Shown here piece after piece: positions 37,819-46,891 of a DNA stretch of 64,000 nucleotides. The notes under the pieces are model-generated. The model made no database searches, was not told where the DNA came from, and worked only from the letters and a program-made list of their open reading frames with translations. Numbering within the stretch: the stretch's first letter is position 1; each line of letters starts with the position of its first letter. Origin of the DNA: Actinomycetota bacterium (GTDB taxonomy: Bacteria; Actinomycetota; Thermoleophilia; RBG-16-64-13); contig JADQBG010000003.1 of assembly GCA_016278725.1 (NCBI GenBank), positions 1-64,000 on the forward strand, written 5' to 3'. Position numbers and translations under genes: made by a program.

Positions 37819-37846
37819 GGGCGGGAAGCCAAATGGCTCCCCGCCC
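37819..37846 (+). terminator. Hairpin between tupA and tupB
   Basis: GGGCGGGAAGCC and GGCTCCCCGCCC pair at 11 of 12 positions around an AAAT loop. TCTCTCTCATTT follows, with no T-run. It probably stabilises tupA mRNA or lowers tupB expression, as in many binding-protein operons. Confidence 0.6.
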
Positions 37847-37898
37847 TCTCTCTCATTTGGGAAGGATCACTTATCTTGAAGCCGCTGGAGATGGTGAC

Positions 37899-38621
37899 TT
37901 GGAGTTGATATGGGAATCGAGCAGGGAGGCCTTTCGCGTCCTCTTCGAGATGGACCCCAAGACCCTCGGGGTCATCCTGCTATCCCTGCGGGTTTCCGGG
38001 CTGGCGGTGCTCATAGGGCTCGTGATCGGAGTCCCGGCGGGGATCGCCCTTGGTCTGCACCGCTTTCGGGGGCGTCAGGTCATCATGGCCATCGTCAACA
38101 CGGGCCTCGGGTTGCCGCCGGTCGTGGTCGGGCTCTTCGTCTACATGATGCTCTCTCGGCGCGGGCCGCTCGGCGGCCTCGAATGGCTGTTCACGGTTCC
38201 CGCCATGATCACGGCTCAGGTGATCTTGGCCACCCCGTACATCACCGCCATCACCACGTCCGCCGTGGCTTCCATCCCCCGGGAATTTCGGTTGCAGGCG
38301 CTGGGCCTGGGGGCCTCCCGCCGGCAGGCGCTCTGGATCGTGATCAAGGAGGCCCGCCTCTCCATCATGACGGCGGTGATCGCCGGCTTCGGCGCGGTGA
38401 TCAGCGAGGTGGGCGCAGTGATGATGGTGGGAGGGAACATCGCAACGACCGAGGGCAACCGCACGCAGGTGCTGACCACCGCGATCATGCTCGAGGTCCG
38501 CAAGGGGAACTTTGCCTTGGCCATGGCCTTCGGCATGATCCTCATGCTCCTGGCTTTCATCATGGTGCTGCTCCTGACCCGGATGCAGGAAGGCTCCGGC
38601 GGGCGCTGGGTGCAGTCGTGA
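37899..38621 (+). CDS. tupB: Tungstate ABC transporter permease
   Basis: A 240-residue permease with about five to six membrane segments. The start MELIWESSREAFRVLFEMDP matches TupB proteins, so TTG 37899, with GGAG 8 bases upstream, is chosen over an upstream ATG at 37833 and the open frame from 37815. The cytoplasmic EAA-type loop is ALGLGASRRQALWIVIKEAR. It forms the membrane channel for the TupA-delivered oxyanion with TupC. Confidence 0.92.
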   Translation: MELIWESSREAFRVLFEMDPKTLGVILLSLRVSGLAVLIGLVIGVPAGIALGLHRFRGRQVIMAIVNTGLGLPPVVVGLFVYMMLSRRGPLGGLEWLFTVPAMITAQVILATPYITAITTSAVASIPREFRLQALGLGASRRQALWIVIKEARLSIMTAVIAGFGAVISEVGAVMMVGGNIATTEGNRTQVLTTAIMLEVRKGNFALAMAFGMILMLLAFIMVLLLTRMQEGSGGRWVQS

Positions 38622-38676
38622 GGCGGCGGGCGGAAACGGGAGCCGCCGAGGGCTCGAGCCGCGATGGAGCAGGCGG

Positions 38677-39873
38677 ATGAGGCTGGAAGGCGCGGAACTG
38701 CGGAAAGCCTATGAAGGCCGGCGGGTGGTCGACGTCGAGCGGGTGACGATCGAGAGCGGCCAAACCCTGGCGCTTCTCGGTCCAAACGGCGCGGGCAAGA
38801 GCACCCTTCTGCGGATCCTCGCGCTGCTGGAGCCACCCGATTCGGGCATGATCAGCGTCGACGGCCGGGAGGCCTCGGTAAAGGACCTGAGTGCCCGCCG
38901 GCGATTGGCCGTGGTCTTTCAGCGGCCGCTCTTATTCCAAGGGGACGTGCGGAGCAACGTGGCATACGGGCTCAAGCTCCGTCGCGAAGCGCGCAAGAGC
39001 ATTCCCGCCAAGGTCGCCGACGCCCTGGAGCTCGTGGGACTCACTCAGTTTGCGCAGGCGGACGTGCGCAAACTCTCCGGTGGCGAACTGCAGCGGGTTG
39101 CCCTGGCCCGCGCTCTGGTGCTGGATCCGGAGATCCTCTTTCTGGATGAGCCCACGAGCAACCTGGATCCCAGCCTTCGCCGGAGTTTTCGCCGCGAACT
39201 GCGCGACCTGATCGGACGGTTGGAAACCACGGTGGTGCTGGTTACTCACGATCAGGGCGAGGCGCTGCTGCTCGCGGACCGGGTGGCGGTCATGCGGGAC
39301 GGGCGGATCGTCCAGGTCGGCGAGCCCGAGAACGTATTTGCCCGGCCCAACAGCGCCTTTGTCGCGGAGTTCATGGGCGTGGACAATCTCTGGTCGGGCG
39401 AGGTGGTGCAGGCCGACGAGGGAGAGGTCACGCTTCGCTCGGATCTCGGGGTCCAGGTCGAGGCGCTCTCTGCCTGCGTCCCCGGTGCCGCCGTCACCAT
39501 CGCCATCCGCTCGGAGGACGTGGTGCTTGGTATTCCCTCCTCCACCTCCCCCCCGGCCACGAGCGCGCGCAACCGTTGGAGGGGAATGGTGGACTCGGTC
39601 GAGGCGACGGGGCCGGTGGTGCGGGCCACCATCCGCCTGCAAGCCAACGCCGGGGGCGCTCATCGGGGAGCCGCGATGCTCACCGCTCTGGTCACCCGCT
39701 CGTCGGCCCGAGACCTCGGGCTGATCCCCGGATTGGCGGTGGACGCCTCGGTGAAGGCCACCGCCATTCACGTCATTCCCGCGCCGGAAGGCAGCGAGTT
39801 GGCTGTTCCGGACGGAGAAAGCGCATCGACGATGCAGGCGGAGGCGGCGACTTATTCGGCCCTCGCAGGTTAG
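38677..39873 (+). CDS. tupC: Tungstate ABC transporter ATPase with C-terminal TOBE/MOP-like domain
   Basis: The ABC domain has Walker A LLGPNGAGKSTLLR, signature KLSGGELQRVALARAL, Walker B ILFLDEPTSNLDP and VVLVTHDQGEALLLADRVAV. Residues ~240-380 form an extended C-terminal domain typical of molybdate/tungstate ATPases that bind the oxyanion and give feedback inhibition, an extension that many TupC proteins lack. ATG 38677 follows GGAGCAGGCGG. Its 3' end overlaps the mobA ribosome-binding site and start. Confidence 0.88.
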   Translation: MRLEGAELRKAYEGRRVVDVERVTIESGQTLALLGPNGAGKSTLLRILALLEPPDSGMISVDGREASVKDLSARRRLAVVFQRPLLFQGDVRSNVAYGLKLRREARKSIPAKVADALELVGLTQFAQADVRKLSGGELQRVALARALVLDPEILFLDEPTSNLDPSLRRSFRRELRDLIGRLETTVVLVTHDQGEALLLADRVAVMRDGRIVQVGEPENVFARPNSAFVAEFMGVDNLWSGEVVQADEGEVTLRSDLGVQVEALSACVPGAAVTIAIRSEDVVLGIPSSTSPPATSARNRWRGMVDSVEATGPVVRATIRLQANAGGAHRGAAMLTALVTRSSARDLGLIPGLAVDASVKATAIHVIPAPEGSELAVPDGESASTMQAEAATYSALAG

Positions 39874-41110
39874 CCTCGCCATTCAGGCCGGCGGAGCCTC
39901 CCGGCGCATGGGCGTCGACAAGGCGTTGGTCGACCTTGCCGGTCAGCCCCTGATCGCCCGGGTGATAGCCCGGGTCGCCCCCAGCTTCGGTCATGCCTTC
40001 ATCGTCAGCAACAAACCCGCGCAACTGCGCCATCTGGGTCTGCCCGTGCTGACCGACGCCGTCGCCGAGCGTGGATCGGTGGTCGGCATCTACACCTCGC
40101 TGCTGGCCACTCCCACGGAGCATGTCCTCTGTCTTGCCTGCGACATGCCGTTCGTCGATCCTTTGCTGCTGCGCTGTCTGGCCCAGGCTGCCCCCGGCTA
40201 CGAGGCGGTGGTTGCCTGCCACGGCGATTACCGCGAGCCCATGGCCGCCGTCTACGCGCGTTCCGCGGTGCCCGTGGTCGAGGACTTCATGGCCGCGGGG
40301 GGCCGCCGTCTGGACCAACTCTTCGAACGGTTGCGGGTGCGCTTCGTGGACGTGGCCGACGGCCGCTTTGGCGATCCGGGGATCATCTTCATGAACGTGA
40401 ACACCCCCGAGGAACTCGTCCGAGCCGAGGAGCTCGTCCGGGCCGGGGAGCTCGTCAGAGCCCAGGAGCCGTGGAGAGCGGGCACGCGCGCGGCCGCCGA
40501 GCCGGGCGCCGGGCCGGGCGGTCCGGCGGAATCCGGCCGCCGCGTATGCGATCTCGCCCCCCGAGTGCGCGAGTTCTTCGCCCGGGCACCGGTCCCCACG
40601 GTGTCCTTCGTGGGCAAGAAGAAGTCGGCCAAGACCAGCGTCCTTCTGGGCGTCATCGCCGAACTCGCGCGGCTGGGATACCGGGTGGGGGTGGTCAAGC
40701 ACGATCGGCACGGTTTCGAGGTCGACCTGCCCGGAACCGACTCCTACCGTCTGCGGCACGCGGGAGCGGTGGTCACCGGGGTCAGCTCGGCGGAGAAGTA
40801 CGTCTGGATCAATGAAGTCGCCGCGGAACGCTCGCTGCTCGAGATCGCCGGCCGCATGGGAGAGACCGTGGATATCTTGATCACCGAAGGTTTCAAGGAG
40901 GAAGCTGCGCCCAAGATCGAGGTGTCCCGCAAAGCCCGAAGCTCGGAGTTGGTATCCTCTGAGGACGAACTCCTGGCCATCGTCAGCGATCAGGAGTTTC
41001 CTGGATTCGCGGTTCCCCGCTTCGGCCTCGACGACCATGTGCTCGTCGCCCGGCTGGTGGAGGAGCGCATATTGCGGGCCTGCAACGCTAAGGAAGGGGT
41101 GTCTGAGTGA
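39854..41110 (+). CDS. mobA: MobA-MobB fusion: molybdopterin guanine dinucleotide synthase
   Basis: The N-terminal half is MobA, which adds GMP to molybdopterin: AIQAGGASRRMGVDKALVDL, then CLACDMPFVDPLLLR. The C-terminal half is MobB: PTVSFVGKKKSAKTSVLLG, VVKHDRHGFEVD and DILITEGFK. The MobB P-loop reads GKKKSAKT, with Ala where Gly is usual. The halves are joined by an EELVRA-type repeat. The GG of MobA lies upstream of the first ATG (39908), so the gene must start earlier. GGAGG at 39840-39844 precedes ATT 39854 by 9 bases. The stop overlaps moaA in GTGA. Confidence 0.82.
   Translation: MRPSQVSLAIQAGGASRRMGVDKALVDLAGQPLIARVIARVAPSFGHAFIVSNKPAQLRHLGLPVLTDAVAERGSVVGIYTSLLATPTEHVLCLACDMPFVDPLLLRCLAQAAPGYEAVVACHGDYREPMAAVYARSAVPVVEDFMAAGGRRLDQLFERLRVRFVDVADGRFGDPGIIFMNVNTPEELVRAEELVRAGELVRAQEPWRAGTRAAAEPGAGPGGPAESGRRVCDLAPRVREFFARAPVPTVSFVGKKKSAKTSVLLGVIAELARLGYRVGVVKHDRHGFEVDLPGTDSYRLRHAGAVVTGVSSAEKYVWINEVAAERSLLEIAGRMGETVDILITEGFKEEAAPKIEVSRKARSSELVSSEDELLAIVSDQEFPGFAVPRFGLDDHVLVARLVEERILRACNAKEGVSE
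40408..40470 (+). repeat. Tandem 21-bp repeats in the MobA-MobB linker
   Basis: About three copies of a unit encoding EELVRAx (EELVRAE, ELVRAG, ELVRAQ) lie exactly between the MobA and MobB domains. The codons differ slightly. They make a short charged helix as linker and may vary in number. Confidence 0.7.
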
Positions 41111-42078
41111 GGGACGTAGTCGCCCCCTCTCACCGCCACGTCGACTACCTGAGGCTATCGGTCACGGACCGGTGCAACTTCCGCTGCGTGTATTGCATGC
41201 CCGAGCAGGGGGTGCCCTTCAAGCCCCACGAACAGATCCTCTCCTACGAGGACATGGTCTTCTTCGTGGGCGCGGTGAGCGGCCTGGGGATCGGCAAGGT
41301 GCGGCTCACCGGCGGCGAGCCCTTGGTGCGCAAGAACCTGCCTTACCTGGTCCGCCGGGTGGCGGCGCTGCCGGGCATCGAGGACGTTTCCCTGACCACG
41401 AACGGCACTCTGCTCCCCCGCTTCGCGGCTGAGCTTGCGGATGCCGGGCTTTCCCGGGTCAACCTCAGCCTGGATTCGCTCGATCCCGAGCGCTACCAAC
41501 GGCTTACCCGGGGCGGGAGGCTGGAGCAGGCCCTCGCCGGCATCGAAGCGGCTTTCGAGCACGGGCTGACCCCGGTCAAGGTGAACGCGGTCATGCTGCC
41601 CGAACTGATGCAGGAACTCGATGCTTTCGTGGAGCTCACCCGCGAGCGCCCGCTCCACGTGCGCTTCATCGAGTGGATGGAAGTGGGCGGCTGCGGCCCG
41701 CGCGAGGAGGGCGAGCGCCTTAGCCGGACGGAGTTGCTCGCCGCCCTTTCGGAGCGGGGAGCGCTGGTGCCGGTGGCTTCTCCGGGAGGTTTTGGCCCGG
41801 CGCGCTACTTCCGGCTCGAGGGTCATGCCGGCACGCTTGGCGTGATCAGTTCGGTGTCGGATCATTTCTGCGGCGACTGCAACCGCCTGCGCCTGACCGC
41901 CGATGCGCGCCTCAAGAGCTGTCTCTTCTCGGACGAGGAGACCGATGTGTCGGCGGCGATTCGCGCGCGTGACCGGGAGGGGCTGCTGGCGCTCGTGAAC
42001 CGCGTCTTGGCAAGCAAGACCTACTCGCGCCCCCGGGCTGGGGCCGCGGGCCGGGGGATGTCTCAGATCGGTGGATGA
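41107..42078 (+). CDS. moaA: GTP 3',8-cyclase MoaA
   Basis: Radical SAM enzyme of the first step of molybdopterin synthesis. The SAM cluster is in CNFRCVYC near residue 24, with [13 protein letters not shown] and [12 protein letters not shown]. The second cluster is C-terminal ([20 protein letters not shown]). The protein ends with the essential double Gly in MSQIGG. GTG 41107 overlaps the mobA stop; the ribosome-binding site is AAGGAA-like. Confidence 0.96.
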   Translation: MRDVVAPSHRHVDYLRLSVTDRCNFRCVYCMPEQGVPFKPHEQILSYEDMVFFVGAVSGLGIGKVRLTGGEPLVRKNLPYLVRRVAALPGIEDVSLTTNGTLLPRFAAELADAGLSRVNLSLDSLDPERYQRLTRGGRLEQALAGIEAAFEHGLTPVKVNAVMLPELMQELDAFVELTRERPLHVRFIEWMEVGGCGPREEGERLSRTELLAALSERGALVPVASPGGFGPARYFRLEGHAGTLGVISSVSDHFCGDCNRLRLTADARLKSCLFSDEETDVSAAIRARDREGLLALVNRVLASKTYSRPRAGAAGRGMSQIGG

Positions 42079-42094
42079 CGAGGAGGCCGGGCCC

Positions 42095-43093
42095 TTGAGC
42101 GAAGCGAAACTCAGTCACGTCGATGAGCGCGGCGAAGCGCGCATGGTCGACGTCGGTGGCAAGGCGGTGACCCGGCGGGTGGCGCGGGCCGGTGGCCGCG
42201 TGACTGTGGCCCCCAATACCATGCGCCTGCTGCGCGAACAGGCGCTGCCCAAGGGCGACGTGCTGGCAGTGGCCAGGATCGCCGGCATCATGGCCGCCAA
42301 GCGGACCAGTGAACTGATCCCTCTCTGCCACCCGCTGCCGCTCAGCCAGGTGAAGATCGGCTTCCGGGTGCTGCCCGAGGAGAGCGCGATCGAGATCGAG
42401 TGCACGGCGCGCACCGAAGGACGGACCGGGGTGGAGATGGAGGCCCTGACCGGGGTCTCGGTGGCGGCCCTCACCATCTACGACATGGCCAAGGCGGTGG
42501 ACCGCGAAATGGTTATCGGGGACATCCGGCTCTTGCAGAAGACCGGCGGCAAGGAGGATTACGTGCGGATCGAGGCTGAATCCGGGGAAATCGAGGCGCA
42601 GACTGAAGAGCGGACGGCCGAGGCCGACGCGAGGGTGCTTTCGGTCAACGTGAGCCCGGGCAAGGGCGAACGCAAGAAGCCCGTGGAGCGGGTCACCCTG
42701 CGCGAAGAGCACGGGATCGAAGCGGACGGTCATGCCGGGCCCTGGCACCGCCAGGTGAGCCTCCTGGCCCAGGAATCCATCGACAAGATGGTGGCCAAGG
42801 GCCTGGACGTGGGCCCGGGCGACTTCGCCGAGAACCTGACCACCGCGGGCATCGATCTGCTGTCGCTGCCCGTGGGGAGCCGCATCGAGGTGGGGCCGGC
42901 TCTGCTGGAGATCACCCAGTTGGGCAAGGTCTGCCACGACCGCTGCGCCATCTACTATCAGGCGGGGGATTGCGTCATGCCGCGGGAAGGTGTATTCGCC
43001 CGGGTGATCCGCGGCGGCGAGGTTTCCGCGGGCGATGCCATCGTGGTGGTCTCGCGCGCGGCGGCCGAGCATACCCGGACCGAGGCCGAGTGA
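42095..43093 (+). CDS. moaC: MoaC fused to a MOSC domain
   Basis: Residues ~1-155 are cyclic pyranopterin monophosphate synthase Moa[35 protein letters not shown] and [20 protein letters not shown]. Residues ~180-330 are a MOSC domain ([45 protein letters not shown]), which in other proteins handles sulfur for the molybdenum cofactor. TTG 42095 is preferred because GAGGAGG lies 8 bases upstream; GTG 42071 overlaps moaA and lacks a site. Confidence 0.9.
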   Translation: MSEAKLSHVDERGEARMVDVGGKAVTRRVARAGGRVTVAPNTMRLLREQALPKGDVLAVARIAGIMAAKRTSELIPLCHPLPLSQVKIGFRVLPEESAIEIECTARTEGRTGVEMEALTGVSVAALTIYDMAKAVDREMVIGDIRLLQKTGGKEDYVRIEAESGEIEAQTEERTAEADARVLSVNVSPGKGERKKPVERVTLREEHGIEADGHAGPWHRQVSLLAQESIDKMVAKGLDVGPGDFAENLTTAGIDLLSLPVGSRIEVGPALLEITQLGKVCHDRCAIYYQAGDCVMPREGVFARVIRGGEVSAGDAIVVVSRAAAEHTRTEAE

Positions 43094-43626
43094 GCATGCG
43101 CGCCGCCGTGGTCACCGTCAGCGACAAAGGCCACGCCGGTCTGCGCGAAGACGCCTCCGGACCGGTGCTGGCCGAGCTGCTCCAGGGCATCGGCGCCGAG
43201 GTGGTGGCCACGCGGTTGGTTCCGGACGAGCAGGATCAGATCTCTGCCGTCTTGGTGGAACTCTCCGACGAGACTCGGGTCGACCTGGTGCTGACCACCG
43301 GGGGAACCGGGCTTGCCCCGCGAGACCGCACCCCCGAGGCCACCGAGGCCGTCATCGACCGCCGCGTGCCCGGGTTCGGCGAGGCCATGCGGGCAGCGTC
43401 TTTGGCGATCACCCCCCACGCGATGCTCAGCCGGGCGATGAGCGGCACCCGCGGCCGCACGCTGATCATCAATATGCCTGGCAGTCCGAAGGCCTGCCGG
43501 GAGACCTTCGCCGTGGTGGCCGGAGCCCTACCGCACGCGGTGGAAACCCTGCGCGGAGAGGCCCACGAGTGCGCCGCTCCCCCTCCTCGGCAGGAGTCCG
43601 CCGGACCCTCCTCCGAGACCCCATGA
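43090..43626 (+). CDS. mogA: Molybdopterin adenylyltransferase MogA/MoaB
   Basis: A 178-residue MoCF-fold protein that adenylates molybdopterin before metal insertion. Signature motifs are [40 protein letters not shown] and [17 protein letters not shown] 43090 overlaps the moaC stop; ATG 43096 is an alternative. It is last in the tup-mob-moa run. Confidence 0.92.
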   Translation: MSMRAAVVTVSDKGHAGLREDASGPVLAELLQGIGAEVVATRLVPDEQDQISAVLVELSDETRVDLVLTTGGTGLAPRDRTPEATEAVIDRRVPGFGEAMRAASLAITPHAMLSRAMSGTRGRTLIINMPGSPKACRETFAVVAGALPHAVETLRGEAHECAAPPPRQESAGPSSETP

Positions 43627-43649
43627 CCGCTCGAACCGCGGTAGATTGC

Positions 43650-43658
43650 TGGTATAAT
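43650..43658 (+). promoter_or_regulatory. Extended -10 promoter TGGTATAAT for the haem operon
   Basis: TGG plus consensus TATAAT forms a strong extended -10 about 58 bases before the ccsA GTG. No clear -35 lies 17-18 bp upstream, which extended -10 promoters do not need. Confidence 0.6.
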
Positions 43659-43660
43659 CC

Positions 43661-43690
43661 CGCTCCGGCGGCCGAGTCACGGCCGGAGCG
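43661..43690. promoter_or_regulatory. 9-bp inverted repeat at the haem operon transcription start
   Basis: CGCTCCGGC and GCCGGAGCG are perfect complements 12 bases apart, starting 2 bases after TATAAT. It could be a repressor operator or a 5' hairpin of the ccsA-hem transcript. Confidence 0.55.
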
Positions 43691-43715
43691 GCCCCTACTC
43701 CCTCGGTAAGGACTC

Positions 43716-44762
43716 GTGCAGGAAATCGAACAGACCCTCTTCGGTCTAGTCACCTTTGTCTACCTGGTCGTGGTGGTCCTATACGTCCTCGGCCTGGCCT
43801 ACCGTCGTGCCGACTTGGAGCGCTTCGGTTTCCTGACCCTGACCGCGGGCTTCGCCCTTCACACCGTGGCCCTGATAATTCTCTGGATCAGCACGGGCTG
43901 GCCGCCGCTGGCCGACCTGCACCAGTCCATGGTTTTTCTCTCCTGGTCGATCGTGCTGATCTATCTGATCGTGGACCGGGTCTACCGGATCCCCGCTTCG
44001 GCCCTGATCATGATCCCGGTTGCCTTTTTCACGGTGGGCATGGGCCAGGTGCTCTACGAAGGCGACCGCGCCCTCCCCGAGGAACTCGACAGCGGTTGGC
44101 TCGTGGTGCACGTCGGGGTCAGCCTGCTGGCTTATGCCGCTTTCGCCCTGGCTTTTGCCACCGCGTTCTTCTACGTGGTGCAGGAGGACCTGCTCAAGCG
44201 GCGGTATAGGCAGGTCAGGCAATTGGTGCTGACTCTGGCCGGTGCGCTGGGACTGGGCACCGGGCTCTACGTGGGCTACCTGATCGCCGACCCCACCCTG
44301 TTCGAGGACGCCGCCGGCAACCGGGTCTATGCGTACTCCGGCGCCGACGTCACCGTCATCCTGGTCGGCGCGGCCATCGGCCTGGCCGCGGCCCTGGCCG
44401 TGGGCTGGATCGCAGCCCGAGGGGCCTCCCGCCCGAGCTTCGCCAACCGCCTTCCGGCGCTCAATCTCTTGGACAATCTGAGCTCGAAGAGCGTGGTGGC
44501 CGGGCTTGCCCTGCTGGCCGTGGGTATCCTCACCGGGGCAATCGGCGCCCACCAGCAATGGGGCGCCTTCTGGCGCTGGGAGCCCAAAGAGACCTGGGCG
44601 CTCGCCGCGTGGCTTTTCTACGCCGGATACGTGGCCCTGCGCGAGTTCGCCAACTGGCGCGGCAGGAACACCGCTGTTTTAGCGATAGCCGGTCTTTTCA
44701 TCGTTTTCTTCGCATTTTTGGGCGTGAACCTCTTCCTTCCGGGGCGCCATGACTTCAACTAG
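43716..44762 (+). CDS. ccsA: Cytochrome c assembly protein CcsA/ResC
   Basis: A 348-residue polytopic protein of system II cytochrome c maturation, which exports haem and joins it to CxxCH motifs. The haem-handling WWD region is WGAFWRWEPKETWALAAWLF, and the conserved His-bearing start and periplasmic loops are present. Nine or so hydrophobic segments were seen. The partner ResB/CcsB was not found in the window. GTG 43716 lies behind the promoter at 43650. It leads the haem operon and probably serves the cytochromes at 55.6-63.7 kb. Confidence 0.9.
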   Translation: MQEIEQTLFGLVTFVYLVVVVLYVLGLAYRRADLERFGFLTLTAGFALHTVALIILWISTGWPPLADLHQSMVFLSWSIVLIYLIVDRVYRIPASALIMIPVAFFTVGMGQVLYEGDRALPEELDSGWLVVHVGVSLLAYAAFALAFATAFFYVVQEDLLKRRYRQVRQLVLTLAGALGLGTGLYVGYLIADPTLFEDAAGNRVYAYSGADVTVILVGAAIGLAAALAVGWIAARGASRPSFANRLPALNLLDNLSSKSVVAGLALLAVGILTGAIGAHQQWGAFWRWEPKETWALAAWLFYAGYVALREFANWRGRNTAVLAIAGLFIVFFAFLGVNLFLPGRHDFN

Positions 44763-45486
44763 CCCCCTGGAAAGCACGGTCCCGCTGTATCTGGCCGGGC
44801 TGCGGCTGGAGGGTAAACGCTGCCTGATAGTGGGCGGGGGCGCCGTGGCCGCGCGCAAACTGCGGCCGCTCCTCGAGGCGGGTGCGCGGGTCACCGTGGT
44901 CGCGCCTGCTCTTGGCCGGCAACTCAGAGAATCAGAGCCCGTCCACCCGGCCTCAGACGCCGCCGACGCCGCCGACCGGGGGGGCCGGCACCGCGGAGGC
45001 TGGCGGTGGATCGCGCGCGCCTTCCGTGCGGAGGACGTCCAAGGGCAGATGCTGGTCTTTGCCGCAACCGACGACGCCGCGCTGAACGAGCAGATCGGCC
45101 GGACCGCGGCGGCGGCGGGGGCCCTGGCCAACCTGGCCACCTCTCCCGAGGCATCGGACTTTCACGTTCCCTCGGCGTTTCGCCGCGGCTCTCTTCAGGT
45201 TGGCGTGCTCACCGGAGGCAGGGCTCCGGCCCTGGCCGCGAGCCTTCGCCGGGAGCTCGAAGCGCGGGTGGGCGAAGAGTGGGAGGAGGTCGTCGAGGTC
45301 CTCGGCGAGTTCCGGGATTCTCTGACCGAGCAGAACGCGGACCAGGAGTCGCGTCAGGAACTGAACCGCGAACTCGCCCATATGGATATCGCCGGTTTGC
45401 TCGCCAAGGGCGGAGTCGACGCGGTTCGCTCCGCGGTGCAGGACCGGCTGCGGCAAGGCGAGACGAGGCCTGAGCCATGCGCCTAG
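44749..45486 (+). CDS. Precorrin-2 dehydrogenase/sirohydrochlorin ferrochelatase-like protein
   Basis: A Met8/CysG N-terminal-type protein that oxidises precorrin-2 to sirohydrochlorin with NAD+. PLYLAGLRLEGKRCLIVGGG and AVAARKLRPLLEAGARVTVV form the Rossmann fold; FAATDDAALNEQI and DFHVPSAFRRGSLQVGVLTG are family motifs. A poorly conserved Asp/Gly/Arg insertion lies at ~65-85. Together with CobA this makes sirohydrochlorin, the branch to sirohaem. ATG 44749 overlaps ccsA; the stop overlaps hemA. Confidence 0.88.
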   Translation: MTSTSPLESTVPLYLAGLRLEGKRCLIVGGGAVAARKLRPLLEAGARVTVVAPALGRQLRESEPVHPASDAADAADRGGRHRGGWRWIARAFRAEDVQGQMLVFAATDDAALNEQIGRTAAAAGALANLATSPEASDFHVPSAFRRGSLQVGVLTGGRAPALAASLRRELEARVGEEWEEVVEVLGEFRDSLTEQNADQESRQELNRELAHMDIAGLLAKGGVDAVRSAVQDRLRQGETRPEPCA

Positions 45487-46889
45487 CCGTCCTCGGAGTC
45501 AACCACAAGACCGCGTGTCTTAGCCTGCGGGAGCAGGTGGCATTGAACACCGAGGCCAGCCACAGGTTGGTGCGCACGCTCGTCGATTGCGCACAGGTGT
45601 CCGAGGCGGTGGCGCTCAGCACCTGCAACCGCACCGAGATCTACCTGGCCGGCACGGAACTGCCGCTGCGCACGGTGGCCAAGGATTGCCTCTGCTCGAG
45701 CACCGGCGTCTGCCGCACGGACCTGGACGACAGCGTCTATTACTACGAGAACATCGATGCCGTGGAGCACGTCTTCAGCGTCGCAGGCTCGCTCGACTCC
45801 ATGGTCTTGGGCGAAGCCCAGATCCTCGCGCAACTAAAAGAGGCGTACTCGGTGGCCCAGGAAGCCGGTACCACCGGGCCGATGCTCAACCGTCTGCTGC
45901 GCCGCTCGTTCGAGGTGGGCAAGCGGGTGCGTTCCGAGACCAAGATCTCCGAGGCCTCACTTTCGATCGCCTCGGTGTCGGTGGACCTGGCCCGCAACGT
46001 CTTTGGGGACCTGGCTGATCGTCCCGTGCTGGTCATTGGCGCCGGCGAGATGGCGGAGCTCGTGGTCACTCACCTGAAGGGCCACGGCGTGAATCGCATC
46101 CTGGTCTCCAACCGCACATATGAGCGGGCGGTTGCGCTTGCCGAGAAGTTCGGCGGCGAGGCGGTGAGATTCCAAGAGGAGCAAGAAGAGTCCGCAAGGG
46201 GCCAGAAGCAGATAGGCTCCCACCCCCACAACCTGGCCTTGGCTCAGCACCTGAGCCTGGCCGACATCGTCATCTCCTCCACCGGCTCCCCGGATCCCAT
46301 CATTGGCCGGAGTCTGCTTGAAGGAGTGATGCGCCGGCGCAAGAACCGGCCCATCTTCCTGATCGACATCGCGGTTCCTCGCGACATCGACCCCGAGGTG
46401 AACCGGGTCAGTAACGCCTATCTCTACGACATCGACGACCTGCAGGAGGTCGTGGCTTCGAATCTGGGTGAGCGCGAGCGCGAGGCGATCAGGGCGCGCG
46501 AGATCATCGCCGAGGAGGTGGGTTCCTTCGAGGAATGGGCGCGCAGCCTGACCGTGCTGCCCACACTGGTTGCCTTCCGGGAGTGGGCCTCGGCGATCAA
46601 AGACGAGGAACTGACCAAGTACCTGGGACGGATGCCCGATCTCTCCGAAGAGGACCGGGAGAAGGTGCAGGCGCTGGCGCACTCCATCATCAACAAGATT
46701 CTTCATCCCCCCACCATGGCGGTGAAAGAGAAAGCTGCGGCGGACGAGGGCCACCTCTATGCGGAGGCTCTACGCACGCTTTTCCAGCTGAACGGCGCCG
46801 GCCGGAGCCAGGGGGGAGCCGCAGAGAAAGACCGGGCCTCGAGCGGGTTTGGGTCCGAGGACAAGACAAACTCAAACTCGAGGAGCTAG
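45477..46889 (+). CDS. hemA: Glutamyl-tRNA reductase
   Basis: Reduces Glu-tRNA to glutamate-1-semialdehyde, the first step of C5 tetrapyrrole synthesis. Motifs: AVLGVNHKTACLSLREQVAL, the catalytic Cys in LSTCNRTEIYLAG, SLDSMVLGEAQILAQLKEAY, and VLVIGAGEMAELVVTHLKGH. The dimerisation helix region follows. An insert EEQEESARGQKQIGSHPHN sits in the NADPH domain. ATG 45477 overlaps the upstream gene by 10 bp. Confidence 0.95.
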   Translation: MRLAVLGVNHKTACLSLREQVALNTEASHRLVRTLVDCAQVSEAVALSTCNRTEIYLAGTELPLRTVAKDCLCSSTGVCRTDLDDSVYYYENIDAVEHVFSVAGSLDSMVLGEAQILAQLKEAYSVAQEAGTTGPMLNRLLRRSFEVGKRVRSETKISEASLSIASVSVDLARNVFGDLADRPVLVIGAGEMAELVVTHLKGHGVNRILVSNRTYERAVALAEKFGGEAVRFQEEQEESARGQKQIGSHPHNLALAQHLSLADIVISSTGSPDPIIGRSLLEGVMRRRKNRPIFLIDIAVPRDIDPEVNRVSNAYLYDIDDLQEVVASNLGEREREAIRAREIIAEEVGSFEEWARSLTVLPTLVAFREWASAIKDEELTKYLGRMPDLSEEDREKVQALAHSIINKILHPPTMAVKEKAAADEGHLYAEALRTLFQLNGAGRSQGGAAEKDRASSGFGSEDKTNSNSRS

Positions 46890-46891
46890 TC

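Noticed and set aside
37815-37898. Longer N-terminus for tupB
   Set aside because: It would run through the 37819-37846 hairpin, and TupB proteins begin at MELIWE, which fits TTG 37899 with GGAG.
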